Shown in pieces: positions 24,694-33,630 of a DNA stretch of 64,000 bases. A model generated the notes under the pieces. That model saw only the letters and a list, made by a program, of their open reading frames with translations, was not told the DNA's origin and searched no databases. The stretch lies in the NCBI RefSeq assembly GCF_003309065.1, contig NZ_POAF01000006.1:124001-188000 (forward strand), written 5' to 3'. Position 1 is the stretch's first letter. Each line of letters begins with the position of its first letter. Source of the DNA: Glutamicibacter soli (GTDB lineage: Bacteria; Actinomycetota; Actinomycetes; Actinomycetales; Micrococcaceae). The position numbers were made by a program, and so were the translations under genes.

Positions 24694-26226
24694 CTATCCA
24701 GCAGCGGCTTCTGGAGGGTCGTACCAGCCAAGTACCCTGCGAACGCGATCAGTCATCTCAACCTCGGGAAGGACCGGCGTCTGGTTTCTCTCGAAGTCGA
24801 AGTTCTGTACTGATTTCACGCTCCCCGGAACCTCAAGACAAACAATCCCATTAGGTGTGCGCCAGTTGACAGATCCATCAGGGCGATAGGTTACTTCCCA
24901 ACCCAACGCGTGTTTGAACAGCTGGTGCCTTTTGCATAGGAGTTCGGTATTAGTGCGTGATGTGTGGCCTCCCTGCGCCCAGCCATCAATATGGTCGGCC
25001 TCTGACTGCTCGGCCAGCCGATTGCAACCGGGAAAACGGCACTGAACGTCGCGGAAACGCAGAAGATCCTTTAGCGCTTTGCTTGGGCGATACTTTTCCC
25101 GGGCAACATCAATCGCGGCACCCGTCCACGGGTCTGTTAGCACCTTGATGAACGATGGTGCATCCCTTGCAATATTCAGTGCTGTACCAATAGGTATCGG
25201 ACCGTAGCCTTCTAGCTCGGCGAGGGACTTTTTGGGGTCGGCCAACATTTCCAAGGCAGGGATAGTTACGGCTACGCGCGCTTTCAAAGGAGTGCCATTC
25301 GTGTCAGGCCAGCCATCAATCATTGCATCGCGGAAAATGTCAGCTCGGCGCTGCCGCTCGGTGCGCTCATCATCCTCATCAACATTCGTCACGGCGAACC
25401 AGTTGACTGTGTTGATCATACTGAAAATATCCTCCGCGGGAAGATAGACCTGAATCGTGGCCATGCCATTTTCATCCGCCCACCACGTAATGGAGCGACC
25501 TTCACGTGCCTCTTTATGTCGTTCGTCAAGGGGCTTCGGATGAAGCCGCTCTCTCATTCGGCGGGCTCTTTGCGAGATCGCTGAGTCTGTAGCTGTCTTG
25601 GCCAGGGGAAGCAATACGTGTTCCATTTGTTTGATGTCTTCAGGATCCAGATCCTGAGATTGCTTGACTATTTCTTTGGCCGCTTTCGTAGTGATATCGC
25701 CATTGGCCAGAGCTGACAAGGTATCTACGCACAAGTTGCGCAGACCTTCCGCGGTGAACAGCTTGCCTTGAATGTGAGTTTCCGAATCTCGCATGGCGAC
25801 TGCCGCTTCGGCGATGAAAGACGACCTGACCGTGATCTCGTCAGCCAAATTGACGCCGTAGTACTTAGCCGACAGCTCTCGGGCCTGATCGTCCTCCTGA
25901 TCGAGCAAGGAATCTTGGACGCCCCTGTTGGCAGATTCGCGGGCACACATTTCCAAGGTGTCCGCCATGAGTGACGCTTCGGCTGCGTCCAGCATGCTTC
26001 GAAGCCGGCCGATGGCTTCAAGACGCCTGAACCCGTCAGCTGGTGTATCCACAGGCGGAAGGTTGTATAGATCCAAGGCGGTGGACGCGAATTTATTGAA
26101 GAACTTGTGCTGGTCAAGTTCCGCGTCCCACACTCCTCCTGAACCGAAATTCTTTCGAAGACCAGGAGGATACATCGGTAGACGATGGGCATCATCGTCG
26201 CTGTGAAATACCTCTCTTTTGCTCAT
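24694..26226 (-). CDS. DUF222 and HNH endonuclease domain protein (13E12-type)
   Basis: A 510-residue protein of the actinobacterial DUF222-HNH family, related to the REP13E12 repeats of Mycobacterium. The DUF222 region spans about residues 40-400 and contains LSALANGDITTKAAKEIVKQ. The HNH motif is at the C-terminal side: CRFPGCNRLAEQSEADHIDGW, then GGHTSRTNTELLCKRHQLFKH. The HNH catalytic residues look intact. Such genes are multi-copy and suspected of mobile behaviour, but their targets are unknown. The ATG at 26226 has GGAGG 11 nt upstream. Base composition is lower in GC than the surrounding housekeeping genes, and it lies just before tRNA-Ser, so acquisition is plausible. Confidence 0.9.
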   Translation of the reverse strand: MSKREVFHSDDDAHRLPMYPPGLRKNFGSGGVWDAELDQHKFFNKFASTALDLYNLPPVDTPADGFRRLEAIGRLRSMLDAAEASLMADTLEMCARESANRGVQDSLLDQEDDQARELSAKYYGVNLADEITVRSSFIAEAAVAMRDSETHIQGKLFTAEGLRNLCVDTLSALANGDITTKAAKEIVKQSQDLDPEDIKQMEHVLLPLAKTATDSAISQRARRMRERLHPKPLDERHKEAREGRSITWWADENGMATIQVYLPAEDIFSMINTVNWFAVTNVDEDDERTERQRRADIFRDAMIDGWPDTNGTPLKARVAVTIPALEMLADPKKSLAELEGYGPIPIGTALNIARDAPSFIKVLTDPWTGAAIDVAREKYRPSKALKDLLRFRDVQCRFPGCNRLAEQSEADHIDGWAQGGHTSRTNTELLCKRHQLFKHALGWEVTYRPDGSVNWRTPNGIVCLEVPGSVKSVQNFDFERNQTPVLPEVEMTDRVRRVLGWYDPPEAAAG

Positions 26227-26414
26227 GTTTTGAGTATCCTCCGCACTACGGACAGTTTGGTGGGGCCTGTTGCAGCGTGGGGAAAGCGCGGAAAATCGGC
26301 TAAATCTAGGGGATCGCGGAGTCGCTCGGAAAGCGATTTGCCAGCGCATGGTCTTCGATTCGTGATTGTGTGGAAATTTAGATATGCTTGATTCTGCTCC
26401 ACGGAGCAGACTGA

Positions 26415-26502
26415 GGAGGATTCGCCTAGCGGCCTATGGCGCACGCCTGGAACGCGTGTTGGGTTAACGCCCTCAGGGGTTCAAATCCCCTATCCTCCGC
26501 CA
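26415..26502 (+). tRNA. tRNA-Ser (anticodon GGA)
   Basis: An 88-nt class II tRNA. Acceptor GGAGGAT pairs with ATCCTCC and is followed by encoded GCCA. The anticodon stem is CACGC/GCGTG with the loop CTGGAAC, so the anticodon GGA is at 26449-26451. A long variable arm and the T-loop GTTCAAATC are present. A strong terminator follows 8 nt downstream. Confidence 0.96.
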
Positions 26503-26844
26503 ATGGAAAACCCCCGAGAAATCGGGGGCTTTTCGTTTAATTTCACTGGAACGGGATCCCCGCCGTCCACGCGATCTTGAAGTGTTCTTGCAAGATGTCG
26601 GATTGCCAGCTGATTCGCCGTTACCTCCAAAGACAACTTGTAGTTTCGAGCCCTAGACAGCAATTGGACGCCTCAAAGTGATACGCGGTTCCCCTAGGAT
26701 CTGGTCTTGGGCGAAGTTCAGCGAGGCGCTTTTTGCTGATTCGCTGGCAACTTCCAGTTTGGTCGCGTTAAAGGGAGATAGGCGTATCATCCGAGGCGAA
26801 GGCGGTCATCCAAGTGCTGCCTGTGGAGCGGGAAGTTGTGGGCC
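26503..26844. other. 342-bp intergenic stretch after tRNA-Ser
   Basis: Apart from the tRNA terminator (26511-26535) I see no gene or clear regulatory site here. No direct repeat of the tRNA 3' end longer than about 10 nt is visible in the vicinity. Confidence 0.5.
26511..26535 (+). terminator. Intrinsic terminator of tRNA-Ser
   Basis: Stem CCCCCGA (26511-26517) and TCGGGGG (26522-26528) with a GAAA tetraloop, followed by CTTTTCG. Confidence 0.9.
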
Positions 26845-27210
26845 ATGTCCGTAGTCATCAGTGAGATTGCCATTGATTGCAAGAATCCAATGCTTGTTGC
26901 CAAGTTTTGGTGCGAAGTATTGGGCTATGAAGTTCGAGAAGAAGCCGCAGGCTTGGTGACCATTGGGCGGCGCGGAGATGGGTCAAATGAAGCAGTGATC
27001 TGTTTCGCGCAGGTGCCAGAGGAGAAGAGCATCAAGAACCGGATGCATCTTGACCTTCGGCCGCAGGGTAGTTCGCAACAGGACGAAGTCGACCGTGTGC
27101 TGGCGCTGGGGGCGCAGTACGCGGACGTCGGGCAACGCGACGACGAAGACTGGGTTGTTCTTTATGACCCGGAAGGTAACGAGTTCTGCGTGCTCTCCGG
27201 TAGCATTTAG
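26845..27210 (+). CDS. VOC (glyoxalase/bleomycin-resistance) family protein
   Basis: A 121-residue single-domain vicinal-oxygen-chelate protein. It opens SVVISEIAIDCKNPMLVAKF, typical of the DUF5655/glyoxalase-like-6 group, has RMHLDLRPQG in the middle and ends WVVLYDPEGNEFCVL, giving the usual beta-alpha-beta-beta-beta halves and a probable metal-binding His and Glu. The substrate is unknown. The ATG at 26845 is taken rather than the TTG 9 nt upstream because it has a better-placed purine-rich stretch (GCGGGAAG). It lies in the lower-GC patch and is followed by the orphan regulator on the same strand. Confidence 0.85.
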   Translation: MSVVISEIAIDCKNPMLVAKFWCEVLGYEVREEAAGLVTIGRRGDGSNEAVICFAQVPEEKSIKNRMHLDLRPQGSSQQDEVDRVLALGAQYADVGQRDDEDWVVLYDPEGNEFCVLSGSI

Positions 27211-27273
27211 TCCACGCAGCGGTCTGTAACGTTAGGCCGCCGCGATCGCCTTAACAGGGGATTGGGGAAAAAC

Positions 27274-28026
27274 GTGGTTGGGGAAATAGCAAAGGCTGTC
27301 GTCATTGAGTACGACGAAGCCGTGCGTGGAAAAATGACAACTCTGCTTCGGCAGATCGGGTTTGCCATACAAGAGGAGTCCAGCGGGCAAAGGGGAGTTG
27401 CGCTGGCCCATAGGGCAAAGCCGGATCTCATTGTCGTGGGCTTTGGCCTGCCCGATATCGATGGCATCGAAACGATTCGCCGCTTAAGCGCCCATCTTGA
27501 CGCGTACATCTTGGCGGTGATGGACGTTAGCGAAGAGATTGAAGTGGTTTTGGCCTTCGATGCAGGAGCAGACGGGTATTCTCCGAAGCCGCTGCGTGAA
27601 CGTGAATTCCGGGCTAGGATCGATTCGTTCTCGCGACGTCAAGCCCGCATCAACCAGATGTTGAGCGACAGGCAGGGCTCCGCCGTCGAGGTGCTGAGTC
27701 ATGGCGCGTTGCGCTTGGACTCTTCAACGTGGGAAGTTCATCTGGATGGCATGCCCATCGTCCTGACGGCTACCGAATTCACCCTCCTTCATGTGCTAAT
27801 GCAAGTTCCGGGCAGGGTGCGCAGCAAGAAAGAGCTTGCTCGGAGGGTCAGCCTTGAAGGCGACGATCTTGAGCATGGCTATGTTTCCGATTCGGACGTT
27901 CGAAGCATTGAGGTTCACATAGCAAACCTCCGGCGCAAGTTAGGTGACTCTGCGCGTTCTTCGCAGTGGATTGAGACCGTGAGGGGCGTTGGATACAGAT
28001 TGGTAAATGATCCCGGTTCATACTAG
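27274..28026 (+). CDS. Orphan OmpR-type regulator with degenerate (Asp-less) receiver
   Basis: A protein of about 250 residues with a receiver-like N-terminal domain and an OmpR/PhoB winged helix (VLTATEFTLLHVLMQVPGRV, then SIEVHIANLRRKLGD and IETVRGVGYRLV). The receiver is degenerate. Where the phospho-acceptor Asp is expected (normally PDLVLLDLMLP) the sequence reads PDLIVVGFGLP, so Asp is replaced by Gly. The acidic pocket is VVIEYDE, and the conserved Thr/Ser is replaced by Met (ILAVMDV). The Lys of GYSPKPL is kept. No histidine kinase is nearby. The start may be GTG 27274 or TTG 27262; GTG with an upstream GGGG is preferred. Activity is probably independent of phosphorylation. Confidence 0.88.
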   Translation: MVGEIAKAVVIEYDEAVRGKMTTLLRQIGFAIQEESSGQRGVALAHRAKPDLIVVGFGLPDIDGIETIRRLSAHLDAYILAVMDVSEEIEVVLAFDAGADGYSPKPLREREFRARIDSFSRRQARINQMLSDRQGSAVEVLSHGALRLDSSTWEVHLDGMPIVLTATEFTLLHVLMQVPGRVRSKKELARRVSLEGDDLEHGYVSDSDVRSIEVHIANLRRKLGDSARSSQWIETVRGVGYRLVNDPGSY

Positions 28027-28333
28027 TGATACCTGAAGCTTTTTAAAGAAAACTATTGGATTTTCGGAGGCTTGATGCAATCTTGAGCTAATTGATAACA
28101 CAGCTTAAGTGTGGTCTTGCACAATGAGTCCCATGGCCGAAAGGTCTAGCGAGAACTACGAAACTGAACGATGGCTGGTTTTTGGGGGAATGGCCAAATC
28201 GCCTTGGGGGAGGCGTCGGGTAAGACAGCAAGCTCGCGAAAAACGTGAAGACTTCGATGCGGTGGCGCAATACCCCGTCGAAGTCTTCACGTTTGTTCTG
28301 TCCGGAACCCGGTCGCTCATTGAGCTGTTGGGG
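28027..28333. other. Intergenic stretch with a long hairpin
   Basis: About 300 bp between the orphan regulator and the end of the oxygenase gene. The only clear structure is the hairpin at 28241-28294. A small open frame on the plus strand runs through that hairpin and has no family features, so I do not call it. Confidence 0.55.
28241..28294 (-). terminator. Long-stem hairpin downstream of the oxygenase gene
   Basis: Perfect 17-bp arms, AAACGTGAAGACTTCGA (28241-28257) and TCGAAGTCTTCACGTTT (28278-28294), with a 20-nt loop. On the minus strand the stem runs into TTTTTCGCG. It sits 40 bp past the stop of the minus-strand oxygenase gene, so terminator is the best call. Confidence 0.75.
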
Positions 28334-29374
28334 TCAGGCGGTAGCCCGTTTCTGGATCAGCTGCGGGTAGTGGATCGCAGCGGTCTGCGGATGGGCGCGC
28401 AGCCAGCCCTTGAGCACGTTGGCCCCGTATGAGGCCAGCATCGGGTTGTGCGGGTCGTCTGAGACGCCGCGCGCGTCGGCGGCCAGCTCGGCCGGAAGCT
28501 CAACCTTGTCGATGACAGCGTCCAGGCGCGGGGAGTAGAAGAACGGCACCGAATAGCGGTCGACATTGGGCGGCGGGGCGATTACGCGGTGGATGGTGGC
28601 CATCAGGTAGCCGTCGGTGGCGACCTCGAGCATTTCTCCCAGGTTCACCACGAGTGCCCCTGGAGTCGGCGGAACCTCGATCCACGAATCCTGGCCGTAG
28701 GGCTGGACCTGCAGCCCGCCGACCTGGTCTTGTAGCAGCAGGGTGACGAAACCGTAATCCGCATGCAGACCGACGCCCTGGTTGCCGGCCTCCGGCACGA
28801 TGCCGCCGCCCACGTAGTGCACCAGCTTGCCCATCCATGCGGGAGCTCCGGAGAACGGTTCGTCGAAGTAGTCCTCGCCCAGGCCCAGACCGACGGAGAT
28901 CGCCGAGAGCAGTTCATGCCCGGTGCGGTTCATCAGCTCGGCCCATTCCATGGCGCGTTCGCGCAGTTGCGGGAAGTCCTCGGGGAACTGGTTGCGGCCC
29001 TGCAGGTTCAGGTACGGCTTGTCGGCCGGCACGACGGCCAGCGGCTCACGGTCCGGCCCGTAGTCGATCTGTTCGCGCGAGTCGGCGCGGCCTCGGGTGA
29101 TCTCGGTGCCCAGGCGGGTGTAGCCGCGGAACTGGGCGCTGTTGCGGTTGTCGAGCCCGATCTTCTCCTCGACGGGCTTCGCGAAGAACTCGGCAACCGT
29201 GTCCAGCAGTTCCTGATCCTGGTTGGCGCGCGAGGCGTACCCGACGATCTGGAAGAAGCCGACGCGGTGGGCAGCGTCGAGCAGTGCGGCAACGAACTCG
29301 GGATTGAACGTGCCATCGGCATTCCGGGAAGTGGAGATATCAAGGACTGGGATCTCGGTTACTACGTTGTTCAT
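28334..29374 (-). CDS. Isopenicillin N synthase-family 2-oxoglutarate/Fe(II) oxygenase
   Basis: A 346-residue non-haem iron dioxygenase. The N-terminal DIOX_N part contains IPVLDISTSR and AHRVGFFQIVGY. The iron site is HxD in GVGLHADYGFVTLLLQD and the distal His in MATIHRVIAPP; the 2-oxoglutarate-binding RxS is in DRYSVPFFYSP. Such enzymes hydroxylate or oxidise small molecules; the substrate cannot be inferred and no pathway genes surround it. The ATG at 29374 (MNNVVTEIPVLD) is preferred to the GTG five codons upstream. Confidence 0.9.
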   Translation of the reverse strand: MNNVVTEIPVLDISTSRNADGTFNPEFVAALLDAAHRVGFFQIVGYASRANQDQELLDTVAEFFAKPVEEKIGLDNRNSAQFRGYTRLGTEITRGRADSREQIDYGPDREPLAVVPADKPYLNLQGRNQFPEDFPQLRERAMEWAELMNRTGHELLSAISVGLGLGEDYFDEPFSGAPAWMGKLVHYVGGGIVPEAGNQGVGLHADYGFVTLLLQDQVGGLQVQPYGQDSWIEVPPTPGALVVNLGEMLEVATDGYLMATIHRVIAPPPNVDRYSVPFFYSPRLDAVIDKVELPAELAADARGVSDDPHNPMLASYGANVLKGWLRAHPQTAAIHYPQLIQKRATA

Positions 29375-29653
29375 AACCCTAGGGTGCACCCGACTGATGG
29401 ATTGTTACTATCTAAAATGACGCACCGTTCCGCCACGTTTCCGCCGTTGTAACAATCCTTGCCAAGCCCTGAACCTTGGCGCATAATTTGCGCTCGCAGG
29501 GGTTCGGGACCGGATTTATCTGTGAAACGGATGTTTGAGGTTCGCGATTCGGCGGTGGTCCATTCGACGTGCATAATGCCCGATTCAGCGCCCGGCCCGG
29601 TGATCTGGTCGCTTCCTCGGGTAATTTGTTACGCGGGTGCCTATGCTTGAAGG

Positions 29654-29956
29654 GTGATTTTCAGAGCAGTGGGCGATTCGCGTCCGTACCCCGAGCACGA
29701 GTTGACCAGCACCCGCGACTGGAGCGCCATTCCGCCCTCGCAGGTCAAGCTCGACCAACTGGTAACCACCAAGTCAACGCTTGATCTGGAAACGCTGCTC
29801 TCCGAGGATTCGACGTTCTTCGGCGACTTGTTCCCGCACGTCGTGCGCTACCGGAACGTGCTGTATCTGGAGGACGGGCTGCACCGGGCGCTGCGCTCGG
29901 CGCTGCACCACCGTTCGGTGATCCACGCCAGGGTCTTGGATCTCGACGCGGATTAG
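29654..29956 (+). CDS. Conserved actinobacterial small protein, VapB-like annotation
   Basis: A 100-residue protein whose sequence (IFRAVGDSRPYPEHELTSTR, then VKLDQLVTTKSTLDLETLL, FGDLFPHVVRYRNVLYLEDG and HRALRSALHHRSVIHARVL) is highly conserved in actinobacteria next to LytR-C proteins. It is often annotated as a VapB-type antitoxin or ParB-like protein, but no toxin partner is present here and the role is unknown. The start is the GTG at 29654. A TATGCT box ends 6 nt before it, so the mRNA may be leaderless. The next gene on the strand starts 34 bp later. Confidence 0.85.
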   Translation: MIFRAVGDSRPYPEHELTSTRDWSAIPPSQVKLDQLVTTKSTLDLETLLSEDSTFFGDLFPHVVRYRNVLYLEDGLHRALRSALHHRSVIHARVLDLDAD

Positions 29957-29990
29957 GTATGCTTTCGCCACAAAGGGGAGCTGCCTGAAA

Positions 29991-30629
29991 GTGGGTGCGA
30001 TGATGCACGAACGCGAGGACCCTGCGACGTTGCGCGGGGCGCACATCGTTGGCGAGCGAGAGCTGAGTTTCGTGTCCAACGCCCAGGCAAAGCGCGACGC
30101 GCGCAAGCGGCAGAACGTCATATTCTCGATCATGGCAATCATGGTGCTCGTGGCGTTCATCGCCGCCACGCTGGCCTTCACCGGGGTGCTGAAGATCGGC
30201 GGCGCGCCGACGGCGGTGCAGGCCGACGACCAGCCCGCGGAGCAGATTGCCAACCCGGCCTGCCCCACGGCCAGCTTCAGCTACCAGGACCCCGCAAGCT
30301 TCAAGGTGCGCGTGCTGAACACGACCACCAATTCGGGACTGGCCGGCAGGACCGCGGAGGCGCTGAAGGAGCGAGGCTTCCAGATTTCGGCCACCACCTC
30401 GGGGCTGGACAGGTATGAGGACAAGGTCGCCGTGGTGCTGGCCGGCCCCAAGGGGTACGCGCAGGCGCTGACCATCCAGCGTCAGGTGCCCGGCTCCGAG
30501 TTCGTCTACGACGAGATGATGTACGGCACCGAGGTGGACCTGGCGCTGGGCACCGGATTCGAGAACCTGGTCAAGGACCGCAAACTGAACACCGCCCCGG
30601 GCACGCTGGAGTGCATCGCGCAGCAGTAG
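29991..30629 (+). CDS. LytR C-terminal domain-containing membrane protein
   Basis: A 212-residue protein with a short cytoplasmic N-terminus, one transmembrane helix (VIFSIMAIMVLVAFIAATLAF, about residues 43-63) and an extracellular LytR_C domain (FKVRVLNTTTNSGLAGRTAE, then LKERGFQISATTSGLD). The catalytic LytR-CpsA-Psr domain is absent, so it is an accessory rather than a cell-wall phosphotransferase. Start codons GTG 29991, ATG 30000 and ATG 30003 are all in frame. AAGGGGAG at 29973-29980 is the likely ribosome binding site. It is paired with the upstream small protein, an arrangement conserved in the group. Confidence 0.9.
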   Translation: MGAMMHEREDPATLRGAHIVGERELSFVSNAQAKRDARKRQNVIFSIMAIMVLVAFIAATLAFTGVLKIGGAPTAVQADDQPAEQIANPACPTASFSYQDPASFKVRVLNTTTNSGLAGRTAEALKERGFQISATTSGLDRYEDKVAVVLAGPKGYAQALTIQRQVPGSEFVYDEMMYGTEVDLALGTGFENLVKDRKLNTAPGTLECIAQQ

Positions 30630-30651
30630 CGGGGAACCGGCCCGGCAGCCG

Positions 30652-31344
30652 CTAGTTGGCGCCGACGGTTTCGGCGTGGACCTGGGTCAGCGCGTTGGCG
30701 AAGACCTCGGCCGGCTGCGCGCCGGAGATGCCGTACTTGCCGTCGAGGATGAAGAACGGCACCCCGGTGACGCCGATCTGGCGCGCTTGGGCGATGTCCG
30801 CGTTGACCTCGTCGGCGTAGCTGCCTGCCTCCAGCGCGGTGTGCAGCGCGGCGGCGTCAAGCCCGACCTCGGCGGCCAGCTGCAGCAGGGTGTCCACGTT
30901 GCCGGTGTCCAGGCCCTTCTCGAAGTGCGCGGAGAGCAGCGCTTCCTTCATTTCGCCGCCCAGCCCCTGCTGCTTGGCATGTTCCAGCACACGCAGCGCG
31001 GTGAACGAGTTGGCGACCACCAGCTTCCGGAAATCGTAGGACAGGCCTTCCTCGGCGGCCTGGGCGGTGACGTGCTCCAGCATGCCCTCGACCTGGGCCG
31101 GATCCATGCCCTTGGCCTTGGCCAAGTAGTCCAGCTCGCTGCCGTCGTAGTGCTCGGGCAGGGTCGGATCCAACTGGTAGGCGTGCCAGTAGACATCGAC
31201 GTCCTGGGCCAGGCCGGAGGATTCCAGACCGGATTCGAAGCGGCGCTTGCCGATGAAGCACCACGGGCAGGCGATGTCGGAGAAGATATCCACGCGCAGG
31301 CGCTTGGCGTCGGCGGGATTCTGGGAAGCAGTGGTTTCACTCAT
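30652..31344 (-). CDS. DsbA-family oxidoreductase, FrnE type
   Basis: A 230-residue cytoplasmic thioredoxin-fold protein of the FrnE/2-hydroxychromene isomerase-like group. The active site CPWC appears in RVDIFSDIACPWCFIGKRRFE, and the C-terminal cis-Pro loop is in GVTGVPFFILDGKYGISGAQ. No signal peptide is seen, in contrast to true DsbA. The likely role is disulfide reduction or isomerisation, or polyketide-type modification. The ATG at 31344 is preferred because the conserved domain begins shortly after it. It converges with the LytR-C gene. Confidence 0.92.
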   Translation of the reverse strand: MSETTASQNPADAKRLRVDIFSDIACPWCFIGKRRFESGLESSGLAQDVDVYWHAYQLDPTLPEHYDGSELDYLAKAKGMDPAQVEGMLEHVTAQAAEEGLSYDFRKLVVANSFTALRVLEHAKQQGLGGEMKEALLSAHFEKGLDTGNVDTLLQLAAEVGLDAAALHTALEAGSYADEVNADIAQARQIGVTGVPFFILDGKYGISGAQPAEVFANALTQVHAETVGAN

Positions 31345-31409
31345 GCCCGTATAACGCGCCGCGGCGCGCAGGCATTCCTTCAACGGGGCGTTGCCCGCGG
31401 CACGGGATA

Positions 31410-32180
31410 ATGGCTTCAGGCGGGAAACCGCAGTCGGAGACGGAAAGGACGGGACGGCGTTCGGTGGCCAGGAATCTGGGATGGCGCGGAATTTTCTTCG
31501 CGGGGACGATCACCGCGATGGCGGGGTTCGTCGACGGCGTGGGCTTCATCCACCTCGGCGGCTACTTCCTGTCCTTCATGTCCGGCAACTCGACGCGTTC
31601 CTCGGCCGCCCTGCTCACCGGCGATGCCAGCGGCTGGTCCATGGCCATGGGCTTCGTGGGCAGCTTCGTGGGCGGTGTGGTGCTGGCGACCGTGCTCACC
31701 GCGCGGGCCGCGCGCTACCGCCGTCCGATCGTGATGTACCTCAGCGGTGCGCTGCTGGTCACCGCGGCGCTGCTCGGTTCGCTGGGCGAGCTGGGATTCG
31801 GCGGGGCCTGCCTGCTGGCGGCCTCGATGGGCGCGGTCAACGTCTCCTACACGCGTTCGGGGGAGGTGTCGCTGGGCCTGACCTACATGACCGGCACGCT
31901 GGTCAAGCTCGGCCAACACCTGGGCGGCGCGATCCTGGGGCTGCTGACCGGCTCGGACCGCGGGGTAGGGCGGCTGCTCTGGGTCCGCTACGCGGTGCTG
32001 TGGGCGATGATCACCCTCGGCTCGCTGGCCGGGGTATTCTCCTACCTGCATCTGGGCCTGTCCAGCCTGTGGATCGCGGCCGGAGGCATGCTGCTGTGGG
32101 CCACGCTGGCGCTGGCGGCGGAACGGCGCACCGGGCCGGAGGTCCAAGCCCCCGCCCCGGCGCGCCGCGAGATCCATTAG
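31410..32180 (+). CDS. DUF1275 (YoaK) family membrane protein
   Basis: A membrane protein of up to 256 residues with about six hydrophobic segments. The family signature is near the N-terminus: TAMAGFVDGVGFIHLGGYFLSFMSGNSTR, given here in overlapping pieces as GFVDGVGFIHLGG and FLSFMSGNSTR. The function of DUF1275 proteins is unknown; a transport role is suspected. The start could be the ATG at 31410 or the GTG at 31464, where GGAAAGGAC is upstream. Its end is 17 bp from the convergent amino acid permease. Confidence 0.88.
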   Translation: MASGGKPQSETERTGRRSVARNLGWRGIFFAGTITAMAGFVDGVGFIHLGGYFLSFMSGNSTRSSAALLTGDASGWSMAMGFVGSFVGGVVLATVLTARAARYRRPIVMYLSGALLVTAALLGSLGELGFGGACLLAASMGAVNVSYTRSGEVSLGLTYMTGTLVKLGQHLGGAILGLLTGSDRGVGRLLWVRYAVLWAMITLGSLAGVFSYLHLGLSSLWIAAGGMLLWATLALAAERRTGPEVQAPAPARREIH

Positions 32181-32196
32181 CTGGGAGCCGGACCGT

Positions 32197-33630
32197 CTAG
32201 CGGCCGGTGGAGACAGCTTCCGAATCGCGCTCGCGGCCGTCCGCCGAAGGATCGCCGGAGGTGCCGCGGACCGCGAAGCGGTAGACCACGGCCAGGATGG
32301 CCAGCCACGCGACGCCGGTGTACAGGGCCACGCGGGTTTCGGCGCTCAGCGCCAGCAGCACCACGATGAAGACCATGAACGCCATGGCGATCCAGGCGGT
32401 GGCCGAACCGCCGGGAACCGCGTACTCGCGCGGGCCCTGCGAGGCCGCCGCGGCCTCCTTCTTCTCCGCCCGGCGCATGGCCAGGTAGGAGGCGAGGATC
32501 ATGATCCAGACCCACACGGTCGCGAAGGTGGCGATCGAGGCGATGATGGTGAACAGCTTTTCGGGCAGCAGCGCGTTGAGCACCACGCCGACCAGCAGCA
32601 CGAAGGTCATGACGAGAACGGTCATCCACGGCACGCCGTTGGAGGAGACCTTCGCGAAGGACTTCGGGGCGTGGCCCTCGGCCGACATCGCGAAGAGCAT
32701 GCGCCCGGCGCCGAAGGTGTCGGCGTTGATCGCGGACACGGCGGCGGTGATCACCACGGCGTTGAGCACGTGGGCCGCGGCCGGGATGCCCAGCGCGTCG
32801 AAGATCTGCACGAACGGGCTGGCGCTGCCGTCGATCTGGCGCCAGTCGAAGAGCATCATGATCACTGCCAGCGAGGCCACGTAGAACAGCAGGATGCGCC
32901 ACGGCACGGTGTTGATCGCCGCAGGCACCGACCGCGAGGGGTCGTCCGCCTCGCCGGCGGTGATGCCGATGGTCTCGATGCCGCCGAAGGCGAACATCAC
33001 CACGGCGAAGGACAGCAGCAGCCCGATGAAGCCGTTGGGGAACAGCGTTCCGGCGGCCATCAGGGTGTCGATGCCGGTCGCGGTCTGCGCGTCGGGGGCG
33101 TTGAAGCCGAAGATGATCAGCGCGATGCCGCCGCCGATCATCGCGATGATGGCGCTGACCTTGACGATCGCCAGCCAGAACTCGGTCTCGCCGAACACCT
33201 TGACCTTCATCAGGTTGATCGCCGCGATCAGCAGCACCACCGCCAGCACCCAGATCCAGGTGGCGACGTCGGGGAACCAGAAGCCCATGTAGACGCCGAA
33301 GGCTGTCACGTCGGCGATCGCCACGATCGCCATCTCGAAGGTGAAGGTCCACCCGGTGATGAACCCGGCGAAGCGGCCCAGGTAGCGGGAGGCGTAGTGC
33401 GCGAACGACCCGGAGACCGGATGCTTCACTGCCATCTCGCCCATGGCGCGCATGACGATGAAGACGGCGGCGCCGCCGATCATGTAGGCGAACAGCACGG
33501 CCGGGCCGGCGGCCTGGATCGCGGCGGACGAGCCGTAGAACAGGCCGGTTCCGATGGCCGAGCCCAGGGCCATGAAGCGGATGTGGCGGGCAGTGAGCCC
33601 GCGGGCGAGGGATGCCTTGATTTCGGTCAC
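32197..33630 (-). CDS. Amino acid permease, APC superfamily (AAT family)
   Basis: A 477-residue transporter with 12 membrane spans. The N-terminal signature is [20 protein letters not shown], then [20 protein letters not shown], as in the AAT family (ProY, GabP, D-serine/D-alanine/glycine carriers). The segment [24 protein letters not shown] is the family's substrate-region signature. It imports one or more amino acids with H+; specificity cannot be assigned. The start is a GTG at 33630. It is divergent from the phosphatase gene across about 190 bp. Confidence 0.92.
   Translation of the reverse strand: MTEIKASLARGLTARHIRFMALGSAIGTGLFYGSSAAIQAAGPAVLFAYMIGGAAVFIVMRAMGEMAVKHPVSGSFAHYASRYLGRFAGFITGWTFTFEMAIVAIADVTAFGVYMGFWFPDVATWIWVLAVVLLIAAINLMKVKVFGETEFWLAIVKVSAIIAMIGGGIALIIFGFNAPDAQTATGIDTLMAAGTLFPNGFIGLLLSFAVVMFAFGGIETIGITAGEADDPSRSVPAAINTVPWRILLFYVASLAVIMMLFDWRQIDGSASPFVQIFDALGIPAAAHVLNAVVITAAVSAINADTFGAGRMLFAMSAEGHAPKSFAKVSSNGVPWMTVLVMTFVLLVGVVLNALLPEKLFTIIASIATFATVWVWIMILASYLAMRRAEKKEAAAASQGPREYAVPGGSATAWIAMAFMVFIVVLLALSAETRVALYTGVAWLAILAVVYRFAVRGTSGDPSADGRERDSEAVSTGR

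Noticed and set aside
26229-26500. A 10-bp match (TATCCTCCGC) between the tRNA-Ser 3' end and the upstream side of the HNH gene, considered as attachment-site duplication
   Set aside because: It is too short, and the upstream copy is the complement of the HNH gene's ribosome binding site; no integrase is present.
28129-28432. A small plus-strand open frame after the orphan regulator
   Set aside because: It runs through the 17-bp stem hairpin and into the 3' end of the oxygenase gene on the opposite strand, and has no recognisable sequence.
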